Origin: Papilionanthe hookeriana x Papilionanthe teres
Lineage: Eukaryota; Streptophyta; Magnoliopsida; Asparagales; Orchidaceae
Length of the DNA: 64,000 nt
Direction: 5' to 3'
NCBI GenBank assembly: GCA_022702705.1
Contig: CM040421.1
Span: 2,418,001 to 2,482,000 of the forward strand
This document shows positions 31,151 through 42,306 of the stretch, one piece after another; the stretch's first letter is position 1, and the number at the start of each line of letters is the position of its first letter. The notes under the pieces are model-generated. The model did no database searches. It had not been told where the DNA came from and saw only the letters and a program-made list of their open reading frames with translations. The translations under genes and the position numbers were made by a program.

Positions 31151-32296
31151 TCATACAATGTCTTCATCATACTGGTCAACAGGAGGATTGTGCTGATACT
31201 GAGTATACCAGGGGTATTTTGGAAAAATGACATCAGGCACTCCTCTATGGTACCTAGCCTGAGCATCATAATATGTCATCTCAAAATCAGAGTGCCTCTG
31301 AAGATACTCACTATCGTAATCATGTCTTCTCTCTAATCCTTCAATCATGTGATCAATTCTTTCTAATTTTTCATCTAACTTCTAAAAACTTTTCCGCTAC
31401 AGGGTCATGGCATTCATCAAATCATATAAGGTAGGGGAACTAGAGGCAGGAGGGTCATAGCTAGTAGAAGGTACGTCTCTACTAGTAGAAGGTGCCTTTC
31501 TCCTACTCCCAGATCTCCATTCCTCATGGGATTCATTAATCTTTATATTTGCTTTACTAATGGGTTTCATTGGATACACCCATTCTTCATCATCTCTTGC
31601 TTCAATTCTAGATAATTGACAAAGTGCATAAATTAGGCCAGGATGTCCTAAATATTCACTTGTCTCACTCTTCGTAGTAGCCATAATATTCTTATAAATT
31701 ATTCTTCCCACCTTTATACTTTTGTTGTTCTGAGTACACAAATTCAGAACAGCTCTGTCTCTCGAAACTTCACTATGATGATAAGTGTGTAGCAGAGTCG
31801 AACAAATGAAAAAATGGCATGTCTTAGCAGTGGCATTCATCATGGAAAGTGGAAAGTTAATCTGTTCACGATTTTTAATTTTCCAAGTGCCTTTCTCATC
31901 AGTGAGAAAGTCAATAACATCATTTAATAGACCCCCCATTGTTTCAAATGTTTCATACTCGCTAAAAAAATAGTCGTGAAGCTCGTAAAAAGAGTTAATG
32001 CGGTTAGCATTAAAATCAACAAAGAATCCTCTTACTTGAACAAGCTCATCCTTAAGTTGAGTTAGAATAGAGTAGAACTCTCTTACAACTTCAATAGTAA
32101 CTTTATTTGTTCTGTAACAGAAGTTCTTCCATCCTCTCTCTCTGATAACTCATTCCACTTCTCCTCCGGGATTTTCGAAAACTCGATCTTCTATGCACTT
32201 CTTACTTTGAAAGATTGAAGTGTACCTCGATTGTGCTTTCGCGTTTATAAATTAAGTCTCATCATATTCGAGTCTTCTCTTTTATTGTGGAGCCAT
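31151..32296 (-). pseudogene. second extra ORF of copy E (putative plant transposon protein domain)
   Basis: The start is placed at ATG 32296 (MAPQ, like MAPK in copy A), but codon 5 is a stop. Further stops and frameshifts follow before VVREFYSILTQL, VQVRGFFVDFNANRINSFYEL and the long open frame 31397-31939 (NDVIDFLTDEKGTWKI, FFICSTLLHTYHHSEVSRDR, YLGHPGLIYALCQ). The order matches the putative plant transposon protein domain. A Ser/Pro-rich region (STSRDVPSTSYDPPASSSP) and a C-terminal frame 31151-31348 with EMTYYDAQARYHRGVPDVIFP follow, equivalent to DEALVRFLKGEYDVQFP in copy A. A splice-acceptor-like GATTTTGATAG precedes the ATG. Confidence 0.72.
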
Positions 32297-33221
32297 TGTT
32301 TGATCTATCAAAATCACAAAAATCCAAAATAATTTCCAAAATAATAATACAATGGCTTCTAAAGGGGATTTAAAGAAATCTAAATCAAGTTCTATGAATT
32401 CCTTCCAAGTCTTTTTTTTCACATTTTCAAATTTTCCAAAATTTCTTACTGTGGAAGAAATTCATGTTGAAAATCAAAACTTTTACATAGGAGTGAAGCT
32501 CTTACCAAGAGAAGATGAAATCCGGTGTTAGAATGTGTTGAAACCGCTCCAAATCTGAGAACTATCAAGCTGTAGGTCGAATTTTTGGGTAAAACAGTAA
32601 AAAAAGACGATGAATAGTGGCGTTTGACTGGTTAAAATCGCGGTTAAAAGGTAATTTTTAGGATCTCGCCGTCAACGGGGTCGTTCAAGCCGTCGGTGGG
32701 CTCTACTGAACTAAATTCTAATACCCTCGAGAAAATCATGTCGTCGGCTGCCTCGAGCGCGCCGTCGGCGAGATTCTCAAATATTGATCATTTTTTCAAA
32801 TTTTTACGATTTTGATCAATTTTAATCCTCTTCTTCATCCGTTCAATCATTTTAATCATATATTTAAAGTGATTAAGAGATGTATTAACACAAATAAACA
32901 TACACACAACAAAACTTCATGATTATATATTAAATACATGTGTTTACAATAGACATTAGATAACACACATAAATAGGTATTTTCTCAACCTAAATCCATC
33001 TAATCAGCGTCGTAATCCAAACCACAACACTCAAAACACTGAAAACAAACATTCAATCATTATCTTAACTATACTGAGATTAAAAAGCAAACTAAAAAAT
33101 CAAACACACAAACAAAATTCAATTCAAACATAACATAAATAAACAAATAAAATAATTCTATTACTCTTTCAAATCAGTACTAGTTTCTCCACCACAACAT
33201 AAAGAAACAAATAAAACAATT
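32297..33221 (-). other. spacer between the two extra ORFs, copy E
   Basis: Non-coding and AT-rich except for GC-rich repeats at 32660-32772. The part next to the first extra ORF (32900-33200) is A-rich. No frame is supported. Confidence 0.65.
32660..32772. repeat. GC-rich repeats upstream of second extra ORF, copy E
   Basis: Two clusters: CTCGCCGTCAACGGGGTCG with AAGCCGTCGGTGGGC (32665-32703), and GTCGTCGGCTGCCTCGAGCG with CGCCGTCGGCGAGA (32740-32772). This is the motif of E's own LTR. Confidence 0.82.
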
Positions 33222-34411
33222 CTACTTCTCTTCCAAATCAGTACTGGATTCTCCTCTGATATCACTCATTGCTTGAACATGGACGAACAGGTTATAAAAA
33301 GGTCGAAATGGGAATTCTTTAGTTGAATCTTCATCAATCCATCCCATCTTCTTCATTAAGTGTATCAAACTTGCTTCAAATTGCCCAGTATGATCAAAAT
33401 GTTCTTTCATCCTCCAATCAATAAGATCAAATAAATCAGACATATTGTTAACTGTACTCATTAAATTTTGTACCTGCTTTTCCAGATTCTTGATTCGGTG
33501 TAAGATCATCGGTGTCTTGTCCGCTACTAGAGGTTGAATAGGAACAAAATTCTGCGGTGCTTGATCCATAATCATGCTCGTGTCATTCTCCTCATAATTG
33601 GTTGGAAACATACGAGTTGGGTCTAAAGGTTTCTAGGGTAGCAGTATTTTCTCCCAAATATCATACGATACTTGAAACAAACTGCATGTTGAGAAAATTG
33701 TTGAAGGATGTCCAAGCCCTTGAGATGATCCTTGAACGATCAGGCCAAACATAGACTTCACAATAATTGATCCAATATCAATGGGCCATCCCATTTGAAT
33801 GCAGTAGTTTAAAATTGCACTTTCTTTCGTGAATTTGATGATTTTCATCATCGGCAATAACTTTGGAGATTTGAAAAAGTGTCAATTTTTCAAAACAGGA
33901 TTTAAAGTGTTGCAGAAAAACTAACGTGCCCGTTTTCTCTAACTTCTCAGTCTTCAGTTTCGTCCATAAAATATTGGAATATTTCAATCATCTTATATTT
34001 CTTTGGCACAAAATTCAAATACCGGCAGACAGGAACATTCCCAAGCATGTATAACTCATTAATCCTTCCAGAATTAAATGTTATCCACCTACCTCGCACA
34101 TAGACGCTTCCTTGGTTAATTCCATGTAAATTGGCGTAGAATTCATTAACCACTGGAACGACTACTGCGACAATAGTATAGCAAAACACTTCCCATTTTC
34201 GCCGCACAATCATTTCTTCAATTGGTAACGAAAAATTACTTAATCCTTTATTTAAGAATCCTCTTTCCATGATTAGCCTTCTCTTGGACATCACCTTGTT
34301 GAAAAGTAGTTGCTCCTCGGCACTGACAAACTTTCTCCAATTGTAAACTTGAAATCTAGGGTAATCTATTGAATTGGAAGCCATTAGAAAGGAATTGAAA
34401 GTAGTTTCCAT
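33222..34411 (-). pseudogene. first extra ORF of copy E (putative plant transposon protein domain plus coiled coil)
   Basis: Starts METTFNSFLMASNS at 34411, with an open frame of 154 residues to 33947: VYNWRKFVSAEEQLLF, IVRRKWEVFCYTIVAVVVPVV, NEFYANLHG, YVRGRWITFNSGRINELYML. This resembles the N-terminal half of the putative plant transposon protein domain. Frameshifts near 33980, 33860 and 33620 separate the middle (GWPIDIGSIIVKSM, GLGHPSTIFS) and the C-terminal frame 33222-33611, which has a leucine-rich coiled-coil-like stretch (HRIKNLEKQVQNLMSTVNN) and MGWIDEDSTKEFP. Its role is unknown. Env-like function is sometimes proposed for Athila 3' ORFs, but I see no signal peptide or clear membrane anchor. 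Confidence 0.72.
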
Positions 34412-34448
34412 TCATTTTTGGGAGTTGGAGTGTTTAGGAACCATCCAT

Positions 34449-34463
34449 GGTAGTTTATATGGG
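34449..34463 (-). promoter_or_regulatory. TATA-like box upstream of first extra ORF, copy E
   Basis: Minus strand CCCATATAAACTACC, about 55 bp after the GC-rich repeats and 40 bp before the ATG. Activity is inferred. Confidence 0.42.
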
Positions 34464-34514
34464 ACGAATTCGCTAAAAACTGCCAAAATCTGACATTTCG
34501 AACTCGAAAAACTG

Positions 34515-34645
34515 TCCACTCGCCGATCCCACTGTCGGCGGCCTCGAAGGCATCGTCGTCAAGCCTTGTGCAATTAAATTCCAGGGCTCATGGGAAAAAC
34601 CCACCGTCGGCGGCGTCAAGCGCGCCGTCGGCGCTCTGGGAAAAA
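34515..34645. repeat. GC-rich repeats upstream of first extra ORF, copy E
   Basis: Two pairs, CACTGTCGGCGGCCTCGAAG with GCATCGTCGTCAAGC, and CACCGTCGGCGGCGTCAAGC with GCGCCGTCGGCGCTCTG. The last unit is palindromic. Confidence 0.85.
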
Positions 34646-34799
34646 ATTTGCATATTTACGCCGTGGTCAAATGCGTTCCAAATTTTCTCTATGGATCCAA
34701 TTTCTTAATAATCAAAGTTCAAGTACAAGTAGTAGAATTAAATATTACCATAAACTAATGACACATTCAAACAATCACTCAAACAAATAAAGATAACTA

Positions 34800-34846
34800 T
34801 GGGTTGCCTCCCATAAAGCGCTTGGTTTAACGTCACCAACCTGACC
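34800..34846 (-). other. conserved Athila motif after integrase, copy E
   Basis: Minus strand GACGTTAAACCAAGCGCTTT then GGGAGGCAACCC, 12 bases after the integrase stop. Confidence 0.8.
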
Positions 34847-34856
34847 TATTCAGGTG

Positions 34857-36287
34857 TTATTCAGGTTGACAGAGCATTAAAACCTCTTTAAAATTTATTC
34901 TTTCACCCTCAAAATATGGTTTTAATCTATGTCCATTTACTTTAAATCTATTCCTAGTCTTCTGATCTTCAATTTCAACAGCTCCATAAGTCTAAACATG
35001 AGTCACCGTAAAGGGTCCTAACCAACGAGACTTTAATTTCTCGGGAAATAATTTCAGCTTTGTATTGTAAAGCAAAACTTCTTGTCCTGGTTCAAAGTTC
35101 TTCTGGTTAATCTTCTGATCATGCATTAACTTCAGTTTTTCCTTATAAATTTTGTCTTTATCAAAAGGTTCCTTTCTTAATTCTTCTAATTCATTCAATT
35201 GCAATATTCTCTTCTCACTAGCATTTTTCAAATTATAGTTGAATTCTTTAATCGCCCAATATGCTTTTGCTTCAATTCTACTGGTAAGTGACAAGTTTTT
35301 CCATAAATAAGTCTGTAAGGAGTCATACCAATAGGAGTTTTATAAGCAGTCTTGTATGCCCATAATGCAGTATCCAGTCTCGTAGATTAATCTGCTCTAC
35401 TAGGATTTATAGTCTTTTCTAAAATTTTTTAATCTCACGATTAAAATCTTCAGCTAAACCATTGGGTTGAGGATGATAGGCAGTAGAGAATCTATGAACA
35501 CTATTAAATTTTCTGTCAATCTTTGAATGTATTTATTCCTAAAAGGGGATCCTCCGTCAGTGAAAATCACTCTCAGCATTTCGTATCTTGTGAAAATATT
35601 TTTCATTAAGAATCTTGAAACACTTTTAGCATCACAACGAGGTAAAGCTTGTGCTTCAATCCACTTTGATACATAATCTACTGCAATTAAAATATATAAG
35701 TTCTGAAATGAAGAAATAAATGGTCCCATGAAATCTAATCCCCAAACATAAAAAATCTCAACTTCTAACCTGAAATTCAGAGGAATTTCATTTCTTCTAG
35801 ATATATTACATACTCGTTGGCATCTATCACAAGTTTTAATATATCTGTAAACATCTCTAAAAAGAGTAGGCCAATAAAATCTAGCTTGCAAAATTTTATG
35901 CGCAGTTTTGTCAATCCCAAAATATCCTTCAAATTCAGAATCGTGGCATTTTTGAAAAATTTGTTCAGTTTCTTCATAAGACACACATCTCCTAATAATA
36001 AGATCGTTACATTGCTTATATAAATATGGTTCATCCCAAAAATATGCTTTTGCATCATGAAAGAATTTTGATGTTCTTTGTAGAGTTAGCATAGGTGGCA
36101 AAATATCGCTTACTATATAGTTAACAATATCATCATACCAAGGTATTTTCCACTCATTAATATTATAAAGTTTTTCATCGGGGAAACTATCTGTAATTTC
36201 AATGTCGGTATCAGATGATTCATGATATTCTAGTCTCGACAAATGATCAGCACTTTGATTGTCATTTCCTTTTCTATCAATCACCAC
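34857..36287 (-). pseudogene. Athila integrase of copy E
   Basis: Frame 35454-36287 (277 residues) starts in the RNase H tail (DRKGNDNQSADHLSR). In the HHCC zinc site the second His is lost: CHDSEFEGYFG instead of the GGHFG kept in copy A. The cysteines TCDRCQRV are intact. The core follows with Asp1 in WGLDFMGPF and Asp2 in FTDGGSPF; a frameshift near 35500 comes before the region of the catalytic Glu. The C-terminal frame 34992-35294 has GQEVLLYNTKLKLFPEKL and RWLGPFTV, then a stop, and the remaining 45 codons run to 34857. Confidence 0.9.
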
Positions 36288-37620
36288 AAAATCAAATTCT
36301 TACATTAAAAGTACCCATCTAATTAATCTTGGTTTAGTATCCTTCTTTTTCATCAGATATTTAATAGCAGAGTGATCAGTGTGCACAATACATTTAGTTC
36401 CAATTGAATATGATCTAAATTTATCAAATGCATACACAAAAGTTAGTAACTCTTTTTAGTAACTGGGTAGTTAATTTGAACATCATTAAGAGTTCTACTA
36501 GTGTAGTATATAACTTTAAAAATTTTATCATATATTTGACCAAGAACAGCTCCAATAGCATAATCACTAGAATCACACATTAATTCAAAAGGTTTCTCCC
36601 AATCAGGTGAAACTATTATAGGTGTTGTGATTAGTTTTTCCTTTAATAACTCAAAGGCATTTAAGCAGTCTTCAGTAAATTCAAATTTCTTGTCTTTTTC
36701 TAAAAGTTTGCATAGAGGTTTAGTAATTTTTGAAAAATCTTTAATATAACACCTGTAGAAACCACCATGATCAAGAAAACTTCTTACCCCTCTCAATGTA
36801 GTAGGAGGTGGTAATTTAGCTATTAATTGAATTTTTGCAGGGTCTACTTCCATATCATTTTATGAAATTTTAAGCCCTAATACAATTTCTCCTGCAACCA
36901 TAAATTGACATTTCTCTCAATTTAGAACTAAGTTAGTTATTTCGCATAGCTCTAAAATTTTTTCAAGATGATTTAAGCATGCTTCAAATGATGTTCCAAA
37001 CATAGAGAAATCTTCCAAAAATACTTCTATTCCATTATCAATTAACTTACTAAAGATAGACATCATACATCTTTGGAATGTTGTAGGTGTATTACTTAGT
37101 CCAAAAGGCATTCATCGAAAAGCAAAAGTTCCATAAGGACTAGTAAAAGTTGTTTTCTCTTGATCCTCAGGAGAAATAGGTATTTGATGGTAACTGGTAT
37201 ATCCATCCAGAAAGCAGTAATACTTATGTCCATCAAATCTATCCAACATTTGGTCAAGAAAAGGAAGAGGAAAGTGATTTTTTTGGGTGGCGGCATTTAA
37301 TTTTCGATAATCAATACAAATACACCATCCAGAAACTTGTCTGATAGGTATGAATTCATTATTTTCATTTACTTCAAGTGTTACTCCTCCTTCCTTTGGA
37401 GCACAATGAATTGGACTCACTCAAGTACTATCTGAAATAGGATATATAATTCCAGCATCTAACCATTTTAAAATCTCTTTTTTAACTACATCTTTCTTAA
37501 TAGGGTTCAATCTCCTTTGTGGATCAATTCTTGGTTTATGTTCTTCATTTAATAAAATTATGTGCATTAAAATGGAAGGACTAATTCCTTTAATATCAGC
37601 TAGAGTCCAACCAAAAGCTT
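36240..37620 (-). pseudogene. Athila RT and RNase H of copy E
   Basis: RT motifs are SPIHCAPKEGGVT, CIDYRKLNAATQKNHFPLPF, CFLDGYTSYHQIP and SPYGTFAF, then a stop-type change before MPFGLSNTPTTF. The catalytic site reads EVFLEDFSMFG: the first Asp of the usual FVDD/FMDD is Glu (codon at 37013-37015). This would be expected to damage polymerase activity. A stop replaces Trp in the LN-W-EKCQF motif. Thumb and RNase H (36443-36853) have VRSFLDHGGFYR, FELMCDSSDYAIGAVLGQ and IYYTSRTL; a stop after KKSY precedes FVYAFDKFR and HTDHSAIKYLM. Confidence 0.9.
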
Positions 37621-37847
37621 TTTTTGTATTTTTTTAATGTATCCATTAATTTTTGTTCTTGAATTTCATTTAAGTCTGAGGATACAATAACTAGTAATGT
37701 TGAAAACTCTCCTATAAATGCATTCTTCAAATGATTTGGAAGATTCTTTAATTCAAGTTCAGGGGGTTTTACAACAGTTGGAATTAATGTTTCATTTTTT
37801 GGTGTTGTTGAATTGAGCGTTTCAAATTTCTCTTGAATATAATCAGC

Positions 37848-38948
37848 TTATTCGCTATCAATTTCATCATAATTATCTTTTTCTATATCTTCTTTTTCTT
37901 CATAATTTTCCTTAAAATATTCTCTTTTTAGATAATCACATATATCCATTCTAAAACATTCATCTTTTTTTATTGAATGATATTTCTTTGACTTTAAGAT
38001 GTTAAAGGTTACTTCTTGATCATTTACTCTCATTATCAATTCTCCTTTTTGAACATCTATCTTGGCTCTTCCTGTAGCTAGGAATGATCTTCCTAAAATG
38101 ATTGGAATTTCTTTATCTTCTTCCATATCTAAAATGATAAAGTCCACAGGAAAGATAAACTTATCAAAATTGACTAGAACATCTTCTACAACTCCTTTAG
38201 GATGTGTAATAGATCGATCAGCTAACTGTAGAGTTACAGAAGTTGGTACAATCTCTCCAATTCCCAACCTTTTAAAAGTTGATAGAGGCATCAAATTTAT
38301 GCTAGCTCCCAAATCACATAATGTTCGCACAAAAATTTTTTCACCAATCGCACACGGGATAGTGAAACTACCGGGATCTTTAAGTTTTTTAGGAAGCTTT
38401 TTTTGAATTATAGCACTACACTCTTCACTGAGTGCAACAGTCTCATGACCTAGTAACTTCCTCTTTTTGTTGAGTATATCTTTCATAAATTTAACATAAT
38501 CAGGCCTTTGTTCCAAAGCTTCAACAAAAGGAATATTTATTGACAATTTTTTAAAAATGTCTAAGAATTTAGCAAATTTTTTTCCTTTATCTTGTTGCTT
38601 TAGTCTTTGAGAAAATGGTGGTGGAGGTCTTTCAACAGTAATTTTCATGGGTTTCAGAGGAAAATCAGGATATAAACTTTTATTTTCTCCTTCAATTTCT
38701 TCTTTTTCCTTTTCAACTACAGTTTCTTTTTGAACTCTTATTTCCAACTCTTTTCCACTTCTCAATTGAATAATCTTAATTTGTTCTTTTCCTTGATCTT
38801 TAAGATTCACTTCAACATTACTACGTAAAGTTCCAACAGGTCTATTTCTTAGTGCAGTAGCAATTTGCTCCAATTGGTTTTCTATGTTTTTAATAGCAGC
38901 TCCTTTACTTTGTAATTGATTACCCATATTCAAAACTAATTCTTCCAT
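37848..38948 (-). CDS. Athila aspartic protease with gag-end linker, copy E
   Basis: An intact 366-residue frame. The first third is a linker with RPPPPFSQRLKQQ and VKFMKDILNKKRK. The protease active site CDLGASINLMP has its Asp at about residue 212, followed by LQLADRSITHPKG. The second motif, IILGRSFLATGRA (about residue 285), has Ser for the usual Pro. It ends in a charged tail before the RT linker. In life it is part of a gag-pol polyprotein that cleaves itself; the first Met is not necessarily a start. This is the best preserved protease in the window. Confidence 0.88.
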   Translation of the reverse strand: MEELVLNMGNQLQSKGAAIKNIENQLEQIATALRNRPVGTLRSNVEVNLKDQGKEQIKIIQLRSGKELEIRVQKETVVEKEKEEIEGENKSLYPDFPLKPMKITVERPPPPFSQRLKQQDKGKKFAKFLDIFKKLSINIPFVEALEQRPDYVKFMKDILNKKRKLLGHETVALSEECSAIIQKKLPKKLKDPGSFTIPCAIGEKIFVRTLCDLGASINLMPLSTFKRLGIGEIVPTSVTLQLADRSITHPKGVVEDVLVNFDKFIFPVDFIILDMEEDKEIPIILGRSFLATGRAKIDVQKGELIMRVNDQEVTFNILKSKKYHSIKKDECFRMDICDYLKREYFKENYEEKEDIEKDNYDEIDSE

Positions 38949-39233
38949 AGATAACTTCTTCTCCTTAAATTTTGAATTATTATAAAAAACGGGTGGATTA
39001 GAAGGTCTATAATTAGAATTACCCTGATTGTTTATATTTCCTAATGGGTTTACAGGATTGTTCCCCCACTTAGAATTAACAGGATTTGCATTACCTTAGT
39101 TATTCCAATTAAAGTTTGGATGATTTTTCCAACCTGGATTATAATAGTTTGAATAAGGGTTATTTTGTCAATTATTTATTAAATTTATAGTTTCATATTA
39201 AGATTGAACATTTATAATTTGTCCTAATGAATT
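38949..39233 (-). pseudogene. nucleocapsid-like gag end, copy E
   Basis: Asn-rich and readable with several stops: NPYSNYYNPGWKNHPNFNWN is followed by NPVNSKWGNN and YRPSNPPVFY. It joins the gag frame to the protease frame. I see no zinc knuckle. Confidence 0.7.
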
Positions 39234-40166
39234 TTATTCTAACACTGGAGGTGTTTGAGAATGATTCATTCCGTATTGATCTATTTTCTTTGAAAAAGCA
39301 GCAATTTGAGAAACTATCATAGTTAAAGCATCAAAATCATGAATACTGGCTACTCTCTTAGGATTTACTCTTTCAGCAGGCCACTGAAAACTATTGGTAG
39401 CCATTTCTTCTATTAACGTATAGGATTCTTCAAAAAGTTTAGACATTAGTGATCCACCAGCAGAAGCATCAATAATAGATCTAAGAGATCCTACTAATAC
39501 ATTATAAAATGTTTGAATAATTAGCCAATCTGGTAAAGCATGATGTGGACATTTCCTAAGAAGTTCTTTAAATCTTTCCCAAGATTCATATATCGATTCT
39601 CCCTCACACTGACTGAAAGATGTGATATCATTTCTAAGCTTAGCACTCTTAGATGGTGGAAAATATTTTGATAAGAATTTTTGTGAAAGTTCTCCCCAAG
39701 TTTTAATAGATCTAGGTGCTAACGAATTTAACCAAGCCTTAGCCTTATCCCTTAGTGAAAAAGGAAAATGTCTAAGTCTGAAAACATCATCAGACACTCT
39801 GTCGCACTTAAAAGTAGCACAAAGTTCTAAGAAACATGTTAGATGTAAATTAGGATCTTCATTTAAAGTTCCACCAAATTGATTGTTTTGTACCATTTGA
39901 AGCTCAAATGAATTAGCAGTTACATCAGGATTTTGGATAGTTAAGTGAATTTGATCTAATATAGGGTTGGCGTAATCTCTTAGTGGTCTAGATTGATGTT
40001 CATTTTCTATTCTTTGGTTGTTTACATTATTTTCCATTGTTTCAGAATTTATATGTACTTTTCTTAGTTTTCTAATTCTCCTAGCAGTGTGTTCTAATTC
40101 CAAATAGTAGGGTATAAGATTTTTAGAACCAAATTTATGCATACAATAGAAATTAATACACAGCAA
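39234..40166 (-). CDS. Athila gag of copy E
   Basis: A 310-residue open frame. The basic N-terminus has HTARRIRKLRKV. The region NNQFGGTLNEDPNLH then leads into the capsid core: CFLELCATFKCDRVSDDVFR, FPFSLRDKAKAWLNSLAPRS, SQKFLSKYFPPSKSAK, YESWERFKELLRKCPHHALP and SLMSKLFEESYTLIEEMA. Start choice: the first ATG (40166) leaves an unusual Cys-rich N-terminus (MLCINFYCMHKF), while the next in-frame Met near HINSETMENN may be the real start. It ends at a stop where the intact polyprotein would continue. Confidence 0.9.
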   Translation of the reverse strand: MLCINFYCMHKFGSKNLIPYYLELEHTARRIRKLRKVHINSETMENNVNNQRIENEHQSRPLRDYANPILDQIHLTIQNPDVTANSFELQMVQNNQFGGTLNEDPNLHLTCFLELCATFKCDRVSDDVFRLRHFPFSLRDKAKAWLNSLAPRSIKTWGELSQKFLSKYFPPSKSAKLRNDITSFSQCEGESIYESWERFKELLRKCPHHALPDWLIIQTFYNVLVGSLRSIIDASAGGSLMSKLFEESYTLIEEMATNSFQWPAERVNPKRVASIHDFDALTMIVSQIAAFSKKIDQYGMNHSQTPPVLE

Positions 40167-40248
40167 AATAGTTAACTAAATAAATTGTAATTCTATTAAA
40201 AATTTTTCTAGCAGTCCTAAATTGTCTGTTACTCTGATTATGTTATAT

Positions 40249-40266
40249 TCCCCGGCAACGGCTCCA
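40249..40266 (-). promoter_or_regulatory. primer-binding site of copy E
   Basis: Minus strand TGGAGCCGTTGCCGGGGA, one mismatch to the tRNA-Asp(GUC) complement, two bases from the LTR end. Confidence 0.9.
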
Positions 40267-40268
40267 AA

Positions 40269-41981
40269 TGACTTGGGAGCATAAACTCCGTGCGGCGGAC
40301 ACTTAGCGTAATTTTAATTCTTTTTGTAACAAGTATATATAATATATTCTTTAATCGCAGAGTTAATCTTTAACGTAAGTATACGTATCGCTCAAGTAAT
40401 ACAAAGCTCCAGTGGAGTCCTGGATATCGATCCCATAAAGAATATTTTAGAGACTACAGATAGGATTATAGAAATCAATTCAGAATCACAACTCAATCGA
40501 AATTACCTATCTGTCACTAATACACAATCAAAAATAATATGAAGTTTAAATTAAACTAGTTCTACTAACAGATAACTAATTCTACTAAAGTGAAGTTCAA
40601 ATATATAAGAAAGAATCTTTCTCCTTTGTTAAGATATTTAAGTGAATAGATAAATAGAATTAGTTTAAAATGGTGTTGTGCCAAATAGGAGCATAGCCAT
40701 TCTTTACCCTTTGGTCCAGGCATAAAAAACATTGAGTAATCCTATGCTTGGTTACTGAATCTGCGGCAAGGCTGGGAGAGTACCGGCTCTCACTTCGGAG
40801 CTCCCACGTTCCACTTGCCTAAGGGCTAACATCTACACTTCAGCACCCAAACGATAAGACCGAATTGAAGATTTTAGCCTAACACTCTATAATCTCCAAT
40901 TCTAAACCCGATGAATATTATTTCCCTATTTATTTGCACCGTATTTCTAAGGACTTTTACCTCCCTAAATCTCGGATGCAATCTTTACTATAGTTGTTAA
41001 ACTCAGCATATTTTAACTATTCAATTGACCAGATTGAAAGTACATTAAGAATTAAGTAAAAGATTATCACAACTTCTTTAAACTTTTATGGCTCACTAAT
41101 TTTATCTACCATTTCACAAAAATATCAAAATTAGGAGAAACACAGAAAAACTATTTAGATTTCATAGAGAGGATACAATAAAACTTGGATTTCATATATA
41201 AAAGTAAAGTTCTACAAACTAAAGTAAATAAACACAACTTATCTTAAATTCCTCCCAAACAAACTCCTTAAAGTTCCTCTAAATCTCTTCCTTTCTTTAC
41301 AGCATGCGGAGTTCTCCTTCGAAACAGCAATGAAGAAGAGATCTCTCACTTCCCTTCCAATCTTACAATCCTTCAAAGAATTCCTCACCAATATCTCTAT
41401 CTGAACTCACTGTTTAACACTCACTAAATAACAACAGTGGACACTAGTGGACTCTTAATTTGACACTAAGTGACTCTTAGAAGACCCCAAAAGAACTTGT
41501 TAAGAAATCTTAGTGACTTTTAGAGGACCCAAATAGGACACTTTTTCGGCTTAGAATTGTTCTTTTTAAAGTTGTTGAAGAGTCTCCAAGGGTTTTCCAA
41601 GCATCCCTTCGAAAATCGTCCACATGTAACGTATTTTTTGAAAGAACCATCGATCTTATCATCGGCGGCCTTCTAGGAACACTACGTTGAACTGGCCCCA
41701 TTGTTGGCAGCCTCGAGCTCCGCCTTCCGCGGCCTCCCTTGAAATATATTCTGAACTCTCTGGAAAATCACGCCGTCGACGCCATCGACCTCGCCGTCGG
41801 TGCCCTAGGTTAATTTAGTCATTTTTGCTCCAAATTCACTCTTTTTTGCATATTTTCACTCCATTGTCCTTAAATCTTCATACCTGCAGAAATACACCAA
41901 AAATACCCTTCTTTAAAGTGCAGTATCATCAAAATCAGTATAAAATAAGCATGAAAATCATAACATTTTTTCCTTGGGTCA
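40269..41981 (-). repeat. 5' LTR of copy E
   Basis: On the minus strand it starts TGACCCAAGG (41981) and ends CCCAAGTCA (40269). GC-rich repeats lie at 41655-41805 and the conserved GATACGTATACTT-type motif at about 40371-40404. It is colinear over 28582-29746 with the interrupted 3' LTR. Confidence 0.92.
41655..41805. repeat. GC-rich repeats in 5' LTR of copy E
   Basis: Units ATCGGCGGCCTTCTAG (41660-41675), GTTGGCAGCCTCGAGCTCCG with GCGGCCTCC (41702-41738), and CACGCCGTCGACGCCATCGA with CTCGCCGTCGGTGCC (41769-41804). Confidence 0.82.
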
Positions 41982-42144
41982 GTAAGCTATTAAAAGTAAG
42001 AATAATTGTATATTTGAAATATTAAGAATCTTAAAACTTTATGTGAAAGGAATGGATTGGGACTCTATGTTGAATCAATAATAAGCTAAAGAAATGCCTA
42101 TAAGGTAAAGGATTGTGGTAAGTTTCAATTTTAGGGTGAGAAGG

Positions 42145-42306
42145 GTGAAGTTCAAAATTATTAAAGGCTATCTAGATATAGTAATACTCACTTGAAAAAG
42201 AAAAAATCAAAAAAAGAAAAAAATGAAAGAAAAGAGAAAATGAAGAAAAAAATAAAAAGTGAGGAGAAGCTTGATGAGATGCCTAATAAAAAATTGGCTT
42301 CACTTG
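42145..42306 (+). other. conserved 3'-UTR element, copy F
   Basis: Same order as in A and E. CTCACTT (42187-42193) pairs with AAGTGAG (42257-42263) around an A/G-rich tract; GAAGC (42266-42270) pairs with GCTTC (42297-42301). Confidence 0.75.

Larger units (their letters stand above)
34412..34799 (-). other. spacer between integrase and first extra ORF, copy E
   Basis: Holds GC-rich repeats at 34515-34645 and a TATA-like CCATATAAAC (about 34449-34463, minus strand), 40 bp before the ORF start. The rest is AT-rich. Confidence 0.65.
28582..41981 (-). mobile_element. Athila-type copy E, 3' LTR interrupted by copy B
   Basis: A different subfamily from A-C. LTRs start TGAACCAAGG or TGACCCAAGG. 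On the minus strand the order is 5' LTR 40269-41981, PBS, gag, protease, RT, RNase H, integrase, two extra ORFs, long 3' UTR, polypurine tract, 3' LTR 29746-28582. The 3' LTR stops at 28582 because copy B inserted there; the remainder is not in the window. Long intact stretches in gag and protease suggest moderate age. It is itself inserted in the 3' region of copy F. Confidence 0.92.

Noticed and set aside
33222..34411. Viral-type envelope gene in copy E
   Set aside because: No signal peptide, fusion peptide or convincing membrane anchor can be seen; the short hydrophobic stretch around YTIVAVVVPVV belongs to the plant transposon protein-like domain.
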